Source: Alteromonas sp. KUL106 (GTDB lineage: Bacteria; Pseudomonadota; Gammaproteobacteria; Enterobacterales; Alteromonadaceae). Taken from it: a stretch of DNA of 64,000 nt. Shown here piece by piece: positions 34,925 through 44,341 of this stretch (position 1 is its first letter; every line of letters begins with the position of its first letter). Below the pieces are notes generated by a model. The model saw only the letters and a program-made list of their open reading frames with translations, did no database searches and was not told the origin of the DNA. The position numbers were made by a program, and so were the translations under genes. The stretch lies in contig NZ_BLIG01000019.1 in assembly GCF_009811415.1 (NCBI RefSeq), positions 141,681 through 205,680 on the forward strand, in the 5' to 3' direction.

Positions 34925-35812
34925 ATGATTGATAGGCAACATTTGCGAATAGTGAGAGCGATTGCGACGGAAGGTACAATGACTGAGGCGGCGAAGTCGC
35001 TTTTCCTCACTCAGTCGGCGTTAAGCCACGCTATGAAAAAGTTAGAGGCGCATTTTGACGTTCAACTGTGGAAAAAAGAGGGCAGAAAACTCACACTGAC
35101 CCAAGCAGGACAGAGTGTACTAGGTTTAGCGCATCGCGTTTTACCTCAGTTTGAACACACTGAAGCACAACTCAGAAGGTTCGCTGACGGCAAGCAAGGT
35201 ATATTGCGCATAGGTATGGAGTGCTACCCTTGTTTTGAGTGGTTGCTGAAAGTCGTTGCACCTTTTTTGAAAGCCTTTCCTGATGTAGATGTGGATGTGC
35301 GCAGAGCATTTTCCTTCGGGGGACTTCAAGCACTACACGGTTTTGACATCGATATTCTGCTTACCCCAGACCCGCTCTCGCTGGAAACGATAACGTATAC
35401 ACCTGTGTTTGAGTACGAGCAAGTTCTGGTAATGAATAAGCATCATCCATTGGTCAAAAAATCGTTCGTGATGCCGAAAGATTTAGGCAATGAAACCCTT
35501 ATTACCTACCCTGTAGAACTGAGTCGTTTAGACGTGTTTACGCATTTCCTCACGCCCGCCAACTGCACGGTCAAGCAGCATAAGACGATTGAAACCACAG
35601 AGATTATTCTACAAATGGTCGCCGCAGGGCGCGGAGTAACGGCATTGCCCAAATGGTTGATTGATGAGTCGAAAGAGCGCGACTCCCTAGAGTATCGCTC
35701 TTTAGGTAAACTAGGCGTGTCAAAAACCTTGTACTTGGGCCATCGAAAAGCGCAAGACGTATTAGGGTTCGTGGACGATTTCATCGCCCTTTCGCAGTCC
35801 TATAAGCCGTAG
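34925..35812 (+). CDS. metR: MetR-like LysR-family regulator
   Basis: This 295-residue LysR-type regulator is most like MetR, which uses homocysteine to activate methionine-synthesis genes. It has the wHTH with EGTMTEAAKSLFLTQSALSHAMKKLE, then GMECYPCFEWLLKVV, YPVELSRLDVFTHFLTPA and AAGRGVTALPKWLIDE, each matching E. coli MetR segments. ATG 34925 fits the MetR N-terminus; a GTG three codons earlier (34916) is an alternative. It lies 15 bases after the OxyR-like gene. The methionine operon (metA-metH) lies beyond the dead chemoreceptor tail on the opposite strand. Confidence 0.82.
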   Translation: MIDRQHLRIVRAIATEGTMTEAAKSLFLTQSALSHAMKKLEAHFDVQLWKKEGRKLTLTQAGQSVLGLAHRVLPQFEHTEAQLRRFADGKQGILRIGMECYPCFEWLLKVVAPFLKAFPDVDVDVRRAFSFGGLQALHGFDIDILLTPDPLSLETITYTPVFEYEQVLVMNKHHPLVKKSFVMPKDLGNETLITYPVELSRLDVFTHFLTPANCTVKQHKTIETTEIILQMVAAGRGVTALPKWLIDESKERDSLEYRSLGKLGVSKTLYLGHRKAQDVLGFVDDFIALSQSYKP

Positions 35813-35831
35813 CGTAAAACTGTCGGTGACA

Positions 35832-35927
35832 CTAAATTTTAAATTGTCCAACCAATTCTTTTAAGTCACCAGAGACGGTACTTAGCTGTGCAGCTTCAAG
35901 GGCTAACTCTTCGGCATGCTGGCTGGT
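35832..35927 (-). pseudogene. 3' remnant of a methyl-accepting chemotaxis protein gene
   Basis: Thirty-one codons and a TAG stop on the minus strand encode TSQHAEELALEAAQLSTVSG followed by DLKELVGQFKI, the characteristic C-terminal end of a chemoreceptor (compare the usual L-x-x-L-V-x-x-F-x). Upstream, the same frame no longer resembles the signalling hairpin. Only the tail of a deleted gene remains. It is too short to function. The remaining bases to 36055 hold only a small dyad, CCTGAA-N3-TTCAGG (36024-36038), possibly a weak terminator for ppnP. Confidence 0.7.
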
Positions 35928-36055
35928 TCTACAAAAGTTTAAGCGCGCAATGGGATAGAAGGGCCCGTTTTCATTGCTTCAAGATAAATACATTCCGTTG
36001 TGGAAAATTGCGTTGAAATAGGCCCTGAAGAATTCAGGTTATAAGCTGACAGCCA

Positions 36056-36340
36056 TTAGCTGTAAAAGCAAAGATAGGCCGTCGGTGAAGACACTTTGAC
36101 GTCAAAAGAAGCATCAGCAGGTACATTAAAACTGGTGCCTGCAACAAATGATTGCCACTCTTCGCTTCCCGGTAGCTTAACAACAAGCTCACCTTCAACG
36201 ACTTTCATTAACTCTTTTTGTGACGTTGAAAACGTATATTCACCTGCAGCCATTACACCAGAGGTACAGGGGCCGTTTGCAGATTCAAATGCAATCGAAC
36301 TCACTTTGTTGTCGAAATAATGGTTTACTTTAAAGCTCAT
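36056..36340 (-). CDS. ppnP: Pyrimidine/purine nucleoside phosphorylase PpnP
   Basis: This 94-residue single-domain cupin (former DUF1255/YaiE) cleaves various nucleosides with phosphate to the free base and ribose-1-phosphate. Recognisable are [43 protein letters not shown], the barrel turn [14 protein letters not shown], and C-terminal [10 protein letters not shown]. It is the last gene of the metA operon, 25 bases after the DUF938 methyltransferase gene, with all genes on the minus strand. A link to nucleoside by-products of methyl metabolism is possible but unproven. Confidence 0.93.
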   Translation of the reverse strand: MSFKVNHYFDNKVSSIAFESANGPCTSGVMAAGEYTFSTSQKELMKVVEGELVVKLPGSEEWQSFVAGTSFNVPADASFDVKVSSPTAYLCFYS

Positions 36341-36365
36341 AGCTACTCCTTAGATTGATGCCAAT

Positions 36366-36956
36366 TTAGCGTTTTTGCCAAACAAGCATGTGATTATTAG
36401 CAGGCATATCGATAACATCGTTTAAGCTTAACTCGCCTGCCCAAGCCTTAAGCTCATTGATATCACGGTAACCACCATATCCGCGTTCTAACAATGAGAC
36501 ATGAAATGCGTGATTACTTTCAGATGTAAATTTACTGCTATGTTTAAAAGGGCCATACTGGCAAAAAATGCCGTTTTGGGGTAAATGCGACGCCACGGAC
36601 TCCATCAGAAGTCTCACCTCTTCTTTCTGCATAATATGCGCAGTGTTAGCAGTAAAAACGCCATCGACATCGAGGTTAGGGAACGTATCTTGCCCTATGG
36701 TGAATGCAATTGGAGGTTTTACATTTTCAATGTATGCATCTTCAAGCCACGCGGAAATGCCCTCATGATATTGAGGCTGATCGCTCGTATGCCAAATAAG
36801 ATGGGGTAAATGTTCAGCCAAAAATACCGCATGCTGTCCAGTACCGCTCCCAATTTCTAGTACTTGCCGACAATTAGCAAACACACGCTCAAGCACGCTT
36901 AAGATAACGCGCTTGTTATTCTCACATGCTTGACTGAACGGCTTTTCGTGCTGCAT
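36366..36956 (-). CDS. DUF938 SAM-dependent methyltransferase-like protein
   Basis: This 196-residue cytoplasmic protein of the DUF938 family (PF06080) has a class I methyltransferase fold. Motif I is VLEIGSGTGQHAVFLAEHLP (about 33-52). The family-typical HTSDQP and the mid-section VDGVFTANTAHIMQ follow, with QYGPFKHSSKFTSESNHAFH in the C-terminal half. The substrate is unknown. It lies 26 bases after the metH C-half and 25 before ppnP, so it appears to be part of the methionine operon. Confidence 0.88.
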   Translation of the reverse strand: MQHEKPFSQACENNKRVILSVLERVFANCRQVLEIGSGTGQHAVFLAEHLPHLIWHTSDQPQYHEGISAWLEDAYIENVKPPIAFTIGQDTFPNLDVDGVFTANTAHIMQKEEVRLLMESVASHLPQNGIFCQYGPFKHSSKFTSESNHAFHVSLLERGYGGYRDINELKAWAGELSLNDVIDMPANNHMLVWQKR

Positions 36957-36982
36957 ATCCTCAACCTACCCTTTAGCTACCA

Positions 36983-39607
36983 TTAGTCACTTAAGTTAGG
37001 CCCAAGCCACTTCTCAGCCTCTTCTAGCGTCCAACCTTTACGCTTAGCATAGTCTTCAACTTGGTCAGCTTGTATTTTAGCTACAGCAAAATATTTAGAT
37101 TCTGGATGTGCAAAATACCAGCCAGACACTGAGGCACCAGGCCACATGGCATAGCTTTCGGTAAGTTTCATACCGGTGTGCTGCTCAACTGATAATAAAT
37201 CCCAAATCAGCTGCTTTTCAGTATGCTCTGGGCAAGCGGCATAGCCTGGTGCAGGTCGAATCCCCTGATACTTCTCCCGAATAAGTTCATCATTACTTAA
37301 AGATTCGTCTGCGGCGTAACCCCAATAATGCTTACGCACTTGCTCATGAAGGTATTCAGCAAAGGCTTCAGCGAGTCTATCTGCCACGGCTTTCACCATA
37401 ATACCGTTGTAATCATCACCGGCGTTGATGAAGGTATCAGCCAGTTCATCCTCGCCAACACCGCCTGTTACTGCGAATGCGCCTACATAATCCTCTACAC
37501 CGCTTGATTTTTCGGCAACAAAGTCTGCCAAACAATAATTAGCAAATTTGTCTTTCAACGTTTGTTGGCGAAGGTGATGAGCGACCCCAAGAAGCTGGCT
37601 TCTTGACTCATCACCATAGATTTCAACGTCATCGTCAACGCGGTTAGCAGGAAACAGACCAATGACACCTTTGGCCTCAAGCGTGTTGTCAGCAATAATT
37701 TTATCTAACATGACGTTGGCGTCATTGAATAGAGACTGGGCTTCTTCGCCGACTATCTCATCTTCAAGGATCCGTGGATATTTTCCGGCCAGTGACCACG
37801 TTAAAAAGAAAGGTGTCCAGTCAATGTACTTACGAAGCGTGTTTAAATCAGCAGTGACAGGGGTGACACCTAATTTCGCGGGCTTTATTGGCGGTGAAGT
37901 GAAATCTGGCTTAAATGCGTTCTCACGGGCCTGGGCTAGTGTGACAGGCTTACTACGAGGTTTTTTACGCGCATGCTGTTCACGAACTGTGTCATATTCT
38001 TTAGCAAGTTCTTGCGCGTAAATGTCACGGGATGCCTTGTTAAGTAAGCGCTGACATACGCCAACCGCTCTACTTGCATTAGGCACATACGCAACAGGTG
38101 AATGATAGTTCTGCTCTATTTTCACCGCTGTGTGAGCTTTCGATGTCGTGGCTCCACCAATAAGCAGCGGAATCTCAAAACCTTGACGCTCCATTTCCTT
38201 GGCAACATGTACCATCTCATCAAGGGAAGGTGTGATAAGACCCGATAGGCCAATCATGTCTACATTTTCATCTTTGGCAGTTTGCAATATCGTTGCCGCA
38301 GGCACCATTACGCCTAAGTCGATCACTTCAAAGTTATTACATTGAAGTACCACACCCACAATATTTTTTCCGATATCGTGAACATCGCCTTTTACCGTGG
38401 CCAGAAGAATTTTACCGTTGCTCTTAGCATCGTCAGACTTTTCTTCTTCGATAAATGGCTGCAAGTGCGCCACCGCCTTTTTCATTACACGAGCAGACTT
38501 CACTACCTGAGGAAGGAACATTTTTCCTTCACCAAATAGATCCCCCACCACGTTCATACCATCCATTAATGGCCCTTCGATCACGTGTAGCGGACGATCC
38601 GCTTTTTGACGGGCCTCTTCTGTGTCTTCAATGATGTAGTCGGTAATGCCTTTAACAAGGGCGTGTTCTAAGCGTTTATTTACATCTTGCTCACGCCAGC
38701 TTAAATCTTCTTTCGCTGCTGCTTTACCATCACCTTGATAATGAGGGGCAATATCTAACAAACGTTCCGTGGCATCACTTCTGCGGTTAAGGATCACATC
38801 CTCAACGGCTTCGCGAAGTTCTGATGGAATTTCATCGTATACCTCTAACTGACCAGCATTGACTATAGCCATATCCATGCCTGCGCGAATAGCGTGATAT
38901 AAGAATACCGAGTGCATAGCCTCGCGCACCGGATTGTTTCCTCTGAACGAGAAAGATATGTTTGAAAGACCGCCTGAAATATGAGAATACGGACAGGTTC
39001 GTCGTATTTCGCGCGTTGCCTCAATAAAATCTACCGCGTAGTTATCGTGCTCTTCAATACCCGTTGCTACCGCAAAAATATTGGGGTCGAAAATAATATC
39101 TTCAGGTGGAAAGCCAATTTTCTCAGTCAGCAGTTTGTAACTGCGCTGGCAAATCTCCACTTTACGCGCCTGAGTGTCAGCCTGCCCTGTTTCATCAAAC
39201 GCCATGACGACGGTTGCTGCACCATAGCGTTTAATCAGCTTTGCTTGATTGAGAAAAAGCTCTTCTCCCTCTTTTAAACTAATGGAGTTAACAATCGCTT
39301 TGCCCTGCACGCATTTTAGCCCCGCCTCTATTACTTCCCATTTAGACGAATCAATCATGATTGGCACGCGACTGATATCCGGCTCAGAAGCAATCAAATT
39401 CATGAAGGTGATCATGGCCTGCTTAGAATCGAGCATGGCTTCATCCATATTGATATCGATGATTTGCGCGCCGTTTTCGACTTGCTGTCTCGCGACATCA
39501 AGCGCGGCTTCATAATCACCATCAAGAATAAGCCGTTTAAAGCGAGCCGAACCCGTAACGTTAGTTCGCTCGCCAATATTAATAAATGTGGAAAATTCTG
39601 CGCTCAT
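36983..39607 (-). CDS. metH: Methionine synthase, C-terminal polypeptide (folate, cobalamin and reactivation domains)
   Basis: This 874-residue protein contains modules 2-4 of cobalamin-dependent methionine synthase. The methyltetrahydrofolate domain is at the start ([52 protein letters not shown]). Next come the B12 cap and B12-binding domain with [25 protein letters not shown] (Asp-x-His-x-x-Gly), then the AdoMet reactivation domain ([15 protein letters not shown]). The homocysteine domain is encoded by the separate upstream gene. Its own Shine-Dalgarno GGAGG lies in the 9-base gap between the two genes, so the split is real and not a frameshift error. Together the halves total 1229 residues, the length of E. 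coli MetH. Confidence 0.95.
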   Translation of the reverse strand: MSAEFSTFINIGERTNVTGSARFKRLILDGDYEAALDVARQQVENGAQIIDINMDEAMLDSKQAMITFMNLIASEPDISRVPIMIDSSKWEVIEAGLKCVQGKAIVNSISLKEGEELFLNQAKLIKRYGAATVVMAFDETGQADTQARKVEICQRSYKLLTEKIGFPPEDIIFDPNIFAVATGIEEHDNYAVDFIEATREIRRTCPYSHISGGLSNISFSFRGNNPVREAMHSVFLYHAIRAGMDMAIVNAGQLEVYDEIPSELREAVEDVILNRRSDATERLLDIAPHYQGDGKAAAKEDLSWREQDVNKRLEHALVKGITDYIIEDTEEARQKADRPLHVIEGPLMDGMNVVGDLFGEGKMFLPQVVKSARVMKKAVAHLQPFIEEEKSDDAKSNGKILLATVKGDVHDIGKNIVGVVLQCNNFEVIDLGVMVPAATILQTAKDENVDMIGLSGLITPSLDEMVHVAKEMERQGFEIPLLIGGATTSKAHTAVKIEQNYHSPVAYVPNASRAVGVCQRLLNKASRDIYAQELAKEYDTVREQHARKKPRSKPVTLAQARENAFKPDFTSPPIKPAKLGVTPVTADLNTLRKYIDWTPFFLTWSLAGKYPRILEDEIVGEEAQSLFNDANVMLDKIIADNTLEAKGVIGLFPANRVDDDVEIYGDESRSQLLGVAHHLRQQTLKDKFANYCLADFVAEKSSGVEDYVGAFAVTGGVGEDELADTFINAGDDYNGIMVKAVADRLAEAFAEYLHEQVRKHYWGYAADESLSNDELIREKYQGIRPAPGYAACPEHTEKQLIWDLLSVEQHTGMKLTESYAMWPGASVSGWYFAHPESKYFAVAKIQADQVEDYAKRKGWTLEEAEKWLGPNLSD

Positions 39608-39616
39608 GATGGCCTC

Positions 39617-40684
39617 CTAGTGTACAAACGGCTCTAGGCCTGACAAACGCATTTTGGGTTCAAACTGCGGCACTTTTCGCGGTGCAATGCCTTCAACAGC
39701 ATTGGCAATATCGCGAATATGTTCAGGCGTGCTACCGCAGCAGCCACCCACAATATTCACGAGTCCCGACTGGGCCCATTCTTTGATATGCTCAGCCATT
39801 TCCGGCCCTTCCATATCATACTCACCAAACTCATTTGGCAAGCCAGCGTTGGGGTGTGCAGAAATGAGACATTCGCTGATAGCGGCGACCTCATCCACAT
39901 ATTGTCTCAGTAGGTCTGGACCCAGAGCGCAGTTTAATCCGAAAGAGAAAGGGCTTACGTGTCGCATTGAATAATAAAAGGCTTCTGCGGTCTGCCCTGA
40001 AAGCGTGCGCCCTGACGCATCGGTTATTGTGCCCGACACCATAACGGGTAATGACTTACCCAGTTTTTCAAACACTGACTCTACCGCGAATGCCGCCGCT
40101 TTGGCATTGAGCGTGTCGAAGATAGTTTCTAACATAATTAAGTCTACGCCACCTTCTATGAGTGCTTCAGTCGACTCGCTGTAAGCTTCAACTAACTCGT
40201 CAAATGTCACGTTTCGTTTGCCAGGATCGTTTACGTCTGGCGATATTGACGCCGTGCGGTTCGTTGGGCCTAGTACACCAGCGACAAATCTTGGTTTATC
40301 CGGCGTTTTTGCAGTGAATTCATCCGCTGCTTTTCTGGCTAACTTAGCCGCCGCTAGGTTGATATCCCGAGAGTGAGCCTGCATATCGTAATCGGCCATA
40401 GCGATAGTGGTGGCGTTAAACGTATTGGTTTCAATGATATCTGCGCCCGCGTCAAAATAATCACAATGAATTTTATAAATAATGTCGGGCTGGGTAATGA
40501 CCAACATATCGTTATTACCCTTCACGTCGCAGTGCCAGTTTGCAAACTGGGTTCCTCGATAATCGGCTTCTTCTAATTTGTGGCGCTGGATCATCGTGCC
40601 CATTGCACCATCAAGAATAAGGATACGTTGTTTAGCGGCTTCTGTAAGCGTTGCCTGCGCGCTAGAATTTGTTCTTTGGCTCAC
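39617..40684 (-). CDS. metH: Methionine synthase, N-terminal polypeptide (homocysteine S-methyltransferase domain)
   Basis: This 355-residue homocysteine-binding barrel has [20 protein letters not shown] at the start. The zinc-ligand Cys is in GLNCALGPD (about 245-253), and the Cys pair is in [13 protein letters not shown] near 310-322. It transfers the methyl group from methylcobalamin, held by the separate polypeptide at 36983-39607, to homocysteine. It begins 3 bases after metA and ends with TAG overlapping the Shine-Dalgarno of the second half, so translation is coupled and equimolar production is expected. Confidence 0.94.
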   Translation of the reverse strand: MSQRTNSSAQATLTEAAKQRILILDGAMGTMIQRHKLEEADYRGTQFANWHCDVKGNNDMLVITQPDIIYKIHCDYFDAGADIIETNTFNATTIAMADYDMQAHSRDINLAAAKLARKAADEFTAKTPDKPRFVAGVLGPTNRTASISPDVNDPGKRNVTFDELVEAYSESTEALIEGGVDLIMLETIFDTLNAKAAAFAVESVFEKLGKSLPVMVSGTITDASGRTLSGQTAEAFYYSMRHVSPFSFGLNCALGPDLLRQYVDEVAAISECLISAHPNAGLPNEFGEYDMEGPEMAEHIKEWAQSGLVNIVGGCCGSTPEHIRDIANAVEGIAPRKVPQFEPKMRLSGLEPFVH

Positions 40685-40687
40685 GTG

Positions 40688-41626
40688 CTACCTCTTTGGC
40701 TGTGACTTTTCAGCAAGCTGACTTAAATCGTAAGGCGTGGTCTGATAGACATAATAATTCAGCCAGTTTGTAAACAACAGGCTGCCGTGTGAGCGCCACT
40801 GTACAATTGGAGAGTTGGCTGGATCATCGCCTTCAAAATAATTTTTTGGAACTGCAGGCGTTTGACCTGCTGCTATATCTCTAAAATATTCGTCTTTCAG
40901 TGTATCGGGATCATATTCTGGATGACCAGTTACAAATACCATACGCTTGTCATCAGAGGCGACAATGTACGCCCCTACGTCGTCGGACTCTGCGATTACA
41001 TTAAGCCCCTCTACACTGTTGTACTGCGATGTATGGATATGTCCGTACCGAGAATGTGGCGCGTAAAATGTTGGATCAAAGCCTCTTAACAACTCGTTAT
41101 TAGGATCATTAACGTTATGTTTGAAGACGCCTGAAAATTTCTCATCCCTTATCTCTCGAGTAACACCATAAAAATGATACATTGCTGCGTGGGCAGCCCA
41201 ACATAGATAGAGGGTTGAATTAACGTGACGTTGTGCCCACTCTAGTATCGTGGTCATAGTATCCCAATACTTCACTTCTTCATAATCTATAAGCGCTAGA
41301 GGTGCGCCGGTAACAATAAGACCATCGTATTTCTTATTTGCTACCGCAGAGAAGTCATAATAAAAGGCGTCCATATGAGACTGTGGCGTATTTTTGGGCG
41401 CTTGGTTATCAATGCGGATCAAATCGACATTAATTTGAAGAGGCGTATTGGATAATAAGCGAAGCAGCTGCACTTCAGTTTCAATTTTGTTAGGCATTAA
41501 GTTAAGAATGCCAACTTCGAGGGGGCGTATATCCTGATTGGCAGCCCTATCCATATCCATGGTAAAAATATTTTCACCTTGCAGTACATTCTGTGCGGGT
41601 AACTGCTCAGGAATACGAATTGGCAT
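40688..41626 (-). CDS. metA: Homoserine O-succinyltransferase
   Basis: This enzyme activates homoserine, the first committed step of methionine synthesis. The 312-residue protein starts MPIRIPEQLPAQNVLQGENIFTM and has IRPLEVGILNLMPNKIETEVQLLRLL. The catalytic Cys lies in YLCWAAHAAMYHFYG (Cys about 142), with the His and Glu of VTGHPEYD near 235-241. It is first in the operon metA, metH(N), metH(C), DUF938, ppnP. A strong tandem MetJ operator lies 66-89 bases upstream. Acyl specificity (succinyl or acetyl) is not certain from sequence alone. Confidence 0.95.
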   Translation of the reverse strand: MPIRIPEQLPAQNVLQGENIFTMDMDRAANQDIRPLEVGILNLMPNKIETEVQLLRLLSNTPLQINVDLIRIDNQAPKNTPQSHMDAFYYDFSAVANKKYDGLIVTGAPLALIDYEEVKYWDTMTTILEWAQRHVNSTLYLCWAAHAAMYHFYGVTREIRDEKFSGVFKHNVNDPNNELLRGFDPTFYAPHSRYGHIHTSQYNSVEGLNVIAESDDVGAYIVASDDKRMVFVTGHPEYDPDTLKDEYFRDIAAGQTPAVPKNYFEGDDPANSPIVQWRSHGSLLFTNWLNYYVYQTTPYDLSQLAEKSQPKR

Positions 41627-41691
41627 AGGGGGCTCCAGTGATAAATTACAATACTCGTATTGTGTCTATAACTGGGAATATGTCAACATCT

Positions 41692-41715
41692 TTACGTCTA
41701 GACGTCTAAACGTTA
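41692..41715. promoter_or_regulatory. MetJ operator, three tandem met boxes
   Basis: Three consecutive 8-base boxes, TTACGTCT, AGACGTCT and AAACGTTA, match the met-box consensus AGACGTCT; the middle one is perfect. The site lies 66-89 bases before metA, so MetJ with SAM should repress the whole operon. Confidence 0.88.
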
Positions 41716-41740
41716 TTTTTACCGTCTCTCAATTTTACGG

Positions 41741-42175
41741 TTAACCACGCTGCTTATGCACCATGACCAACATTTCTGCTTCTGCTCTAGGTATGTCACA
41801 CGCTTCAATAATTTCATCAGTGGAGGCTCCCTGTTTGACAAGCTCTGCCGCGCGCTGATACAAGCGTAATGAAGGGTCTTGCAATTTAAGTTCACGAAGT
41901 TCATTTTCAATGCTGACTTGTTTTTCGTCGAGCTCCTTAAGGTGACGCGTAATGACAAGCGTTCTGGCCTGAGCTTCAGTTTGTTGATTGTTCGCATTGT
42001 TGGCCAGTGCTTCTATTCGAGCAATAGATTCAACGTTTGCAGCCTGACTGTTGTCGAGAGAGTAACGAAGCTTCTGTATGCGCGAGTACAATAAGCACAC
42101 CGCGATGGCGAGCATAACGACTAAGGCAATTAAGACGAATTCTAGCAAGGTAGGTGCAGCAAGCTGCCAATCCAT
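41741..42175 (-). CDS. DUF2802 protein at the end of the chemotaxis operon
   Basis: This 144-residue protein has one N-terminal membrane helix (LLEFVLIALVVMLAIAVCLLY, about 9-31). A coiled-coil region (about 35-95) and the DUF2802 domain at the C-terminus follow (RLYQRAAELVKQGASTDEIIEACDIPRAEAEMLVMVHKQ), which looks like a short helix-turn-helix-type bundle. Genes of this family sit after cheW in many polar-flagellated gammaproteobacteria, but their function has not been established to my knowledge. It is the last gene of the long flhA-to-cheW run. Confidence 0.8.
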   Translation of the reverse strand: MDWQLAAPTLLEFVLIALVVMLAIAVCLLYSRIQKLRYSLDNSQAANVESIARIEALANNANNQQTEAQARTLVITRHLKELDEKQVSIENELRELKLQDPSLRLYQRAAELVKQGASTDEIIEACDIPRAEAEMLVMVHKQRG

Positions 42176-42231
42176 GGACGTAACCCTTGGGGATAATTAG
42201 GCAGTATGAACAATACTGCCTATTCATTTAT

Positions 42232-42723
42232 TTATATGTTGCTAAGCTCATCCCACTCTTCATCACTTAGCAATTTGTTAAGATCAACAAGAATAAGCAA
42301 TTCGCCATCGCGATTACTCACACCCTGTATAAATTTAGCACTTTCTTCAGTACCGACATTAGGCGCACTGTCGATCTCTGAAGACTTCAGATAAACCACT
42401 TCGGCCACACTATCAACCAAGATTCCAACGACTTGCTCGTCAGATTCAATGATTACGATACGTGTGTTATCGGTTATCTCAGTTGGCGGCAAACCAAATC
42501 GTGCACGGGTATCAATCACCGTTACAACGTTACCACGCAGATTTATGATACCCAAAACATAATCAGGCGCACCGGGAACCGGCGCAATTTCAGTATAACG
42601 CAACACCTCTTGAACTTGCATTACGTTGATACCGTATGTTTCATCTCCTAGGCGATACGTAACCCATTGAAGGACCTCGTCATTGCTGTCGGTGGAATTA
42701 TTACTTGTTCTTTCGTCGGTCAT
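42232..42723 (-). CDS. cheW: Chemotaxis adaptor CheW
   Basis: CheW links chemoreceptors to the kinase CheA. The 163-residue product begins MTDERTSNN (ATG 42723, with GGGAG eight bases before; a TTG five codons upstream is ignored). Its CheW fold runs from LQWVTYRLGDETYGINVMQVQEVLRY through PDYVLGIINLRGNVVTVID, to VGILVDSVAEVVYL and a C-terminal GVSNRDGELLILVDLNKLL. It lies 17 bases after the ParP-like gene and is followed by DUF2802. Confidence 0.95.
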   Translation of the reverse strand: MTDERTSNNSTDSNDEVLQWVTYRLGDETYGINVMQVQEVLRYTEIAPVPGAPDYVLGIINLRGNVVTVIDTRARFGLPPTEITDNTRIVIIESDEQVVGILVDSVAEVVYLKSSEIDSAPNVGTEESAKFIQGVSNRDGELLILVDLNKLLSDEEWDELSNI

Positions 42724-42740
42724 GAACCTGGCTCCCAATA

Positions 42741-43553
42741 CTATGGCGTCTGGTCGTTACTGCTTAAGCCTTTGTTAAGCATAGATATTAATTCTTCAAC
42801 GTCAATTAACGCGCACATTTTTTCTTTAACCATCCCCGCTAACCAGGGACGTTTACCTGTGGACTCGCGCCATTTAACGTCATCTGCAGTCAAATTGACC
42901 GTATTAACAAGCTTTTCGCTTGCCAACCCCCACAAACTTTCTCCTAACATTATAAGATATCGGTAGTTGAGCGATTGTGCGAGGTTTTCATCATATTTTT
43001 CTGGCATTACCCACTTTGCTGAATCAACTACATTCAGTTTAGCCTCTCTGTGTAGCATTACACCCATAAACCAATCGGGTTTTCCAAAAAGTGGACCTAT
43101 TTTTTCAATTTGATGAATTCCGCCTAGGGTAGTTAACGGAACAGCTAGCGTTAAACCCGCCACTTCAAAGAATAGCGCTTGAAAACGAAAACCGAGAGTA
43201 TCCTTTAGTGGAACTTTTGTTTTACTGGCGGCACTTAATTCTTTTTCTTCCCGACTCTCAGTCTGGGCAGCTGTTTCTGTTGTCTTATCATCGGTAACAG
43301 GCTCGAATTTCGACGTCTCTATTATCGACGCTACCTCTTGTGCGATAGCCTCTTCAGTGTTTTGGGAAAGACCTTGTTTTTCAACACTTACAAGCGTTGA
43401 TTCAGTCATTTGTTGAGACGCTTGCTCAAGCAATCTAGCCGTGCGCGCAGTCACATCTTCCGGTGTTTCTGGCTCTTTAAGAAGGCTATCTAAGTAGGCC
43501 TCCATGACTTCTTCACGGGCAAAAGGCGACTGCTTGCTCATTTGTTTATTCAT
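42741..43553 (-). CDS. parP: ParP-like CheW-domain protein
   Basis: This 270-residue protein has a long, low-complexity N-terminal region (about 1-115) and a C-terminal CheW-like domain (FRFQALFFEVAGLTLAVPLTTLGGIHQIEKI ... VMLHREAKLNVVDSAKWV ... LVNTVNLTADDVKW ... ICALIDVEELI-type ending). This architecture and its place between a ParA-like ATPase gene and cheW match ParP of vibrios, which tethers CheA and the chemosensory array to the cell pole. It overlaps the ParA-like gene by 8 bases. The symbol is by analogy. Confidence 0.82.
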   Translation of the reverse strand: MNKQMSKQSPFAREEVMEAYLDSLLKEPETPEDVTARTARLLEQASQQMTESTLVSVEKQGLSQNTEEAIAQEVASIIETSKFEPVTDDKTTETAAQTESREEKELSAASKTKVPLKDTLGFRFQALFFEVAGLTLAVPLTTLGGIHQIEKIGPLFGKPDWFMGVMLHREAKLNVVDSAKWVMPEKYDENLAQSLNYRYLIMLGESLWGLASEKLVNTVNLTADDVKWRESTGKRPWLAGMVKEKMCALIDVEELISMLNKGLSSNDQTP

Positions 43554-44313
43554 TCTCCAACACAGTTAACAGTTTCGCATATGCAGATACACCACGGGTT
43601 TTAGGATAGGCTGATGAGATTGGCAGTTGTACCAAACTAGCATCTCTGAAGTGGGTATCTACCGGTATTACGCCTTGCCACACACGCTCGCCATAATCGC
43701 TTAACAACTTTTTACGTGATGCCAATGCCGCATTTGTTCGCTTATCAAACATAGTCGGGATGATCACCGTATCAAAGGTCTTATTTAACGAACGCCCCAT
43801 AATTTCCATAGTGCGAATCATTCTATCTAGTCCTTTAAGGGCCAAATATTCCGTTTGCGTTGGCACAATAACTTTGTCGCATGCTGCCAGCGCATTGACC
43901 ATAAGCACCCCTAGGACCGGCGGGCAATCAATAATTGCCACGTCAAATTCATCAGCAATTTTAGCAAGGGCTTTTTTAAGTACTAAGCCCATTCCCTGCT
44001 CACTACCCATGGTTCTATCCAGGGTCGCTAATGCCATCGTAGCAGGCAACACGTAGAGATTGTCTAACTTAGTTGGGCTTAAACAATCCATAACGTTATC
44101 GGCAGTAAGCGCATTAGACTGAATAAAAATATCGTAAACGGAATGACTTGTGGCTTCGGCATCAATACCGAAGTAGTAACTCAGAGATGCATGAGGGTCG
44201 GTATCTATCATGAGCACACGTTTACCCTGCTCTGCAAGCAAACCACCGAGGCTTACTGTAGTGGTCGTTTTTCCCACTCCGCCTTTTTGATTTGCAACCG
44301 TCCACACTTTCAT
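43546..44313 (-). CDS. parC: ParA/MinD-family ATPase, ParC-like polar chemotaxis protein
   Basis: This 255-residue deviant-Walker ATPase has KGGVGKTTTTVSLGGLLAE (Walker A, about 9-27), MIDTDPHASLSYYFG and DVAIIDCPPVLGVLMVNAL. The chosen ATG 44313 gives the usual MKVWTVANQKGG start; a TTG eight codons upstream opens the longer frame. No parB gene or parS site is adjacent, so this is not a chromosome partition pair. Its location between cheB and a ParP-like CheW protein fits ParC, which positions chemotaxis arrays at the pole in vibrios. Confidence 0.85.
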   Translation of the reverse strand: MKVWTVANQKGGVGKTTTTVSLGGLLAEQGKRVLMIDTDPHASLSYYFGIDAEATSHSVYDIFIQSNALTADNVMDCLSPTKLDNLYVLPATMALATLDRTMGSEQGMGLVLKKALAKIADEFDVAIIDCPPVLGVLMVNALAACDKVIVPTQTEYLALKGLDRMIRTMEIMGRSLNKTFDTVIIPTMFDKRTNAALASRKKLLSDYGERVWQGVIPVDTHFRDASLVQLPISSAYPKTRGVSAYAKLLTVLENE

Positions 44314-44341
44314 GATTTTTATTCCGTTCGTGTCCAAATCG

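Noticed and set aside
39608..39616. Frameshift or sequencing error in metH
   Set aside because: The junction has a stop overlapping a clean ribosome site and a new ATG at a domain boundary.
43546..44313. Chromosome partition ParA
   Set aside because: No parB or parS-like sites; it sits between cheB and a CheW-domain gene, which fits the ParC chemotaxis role.
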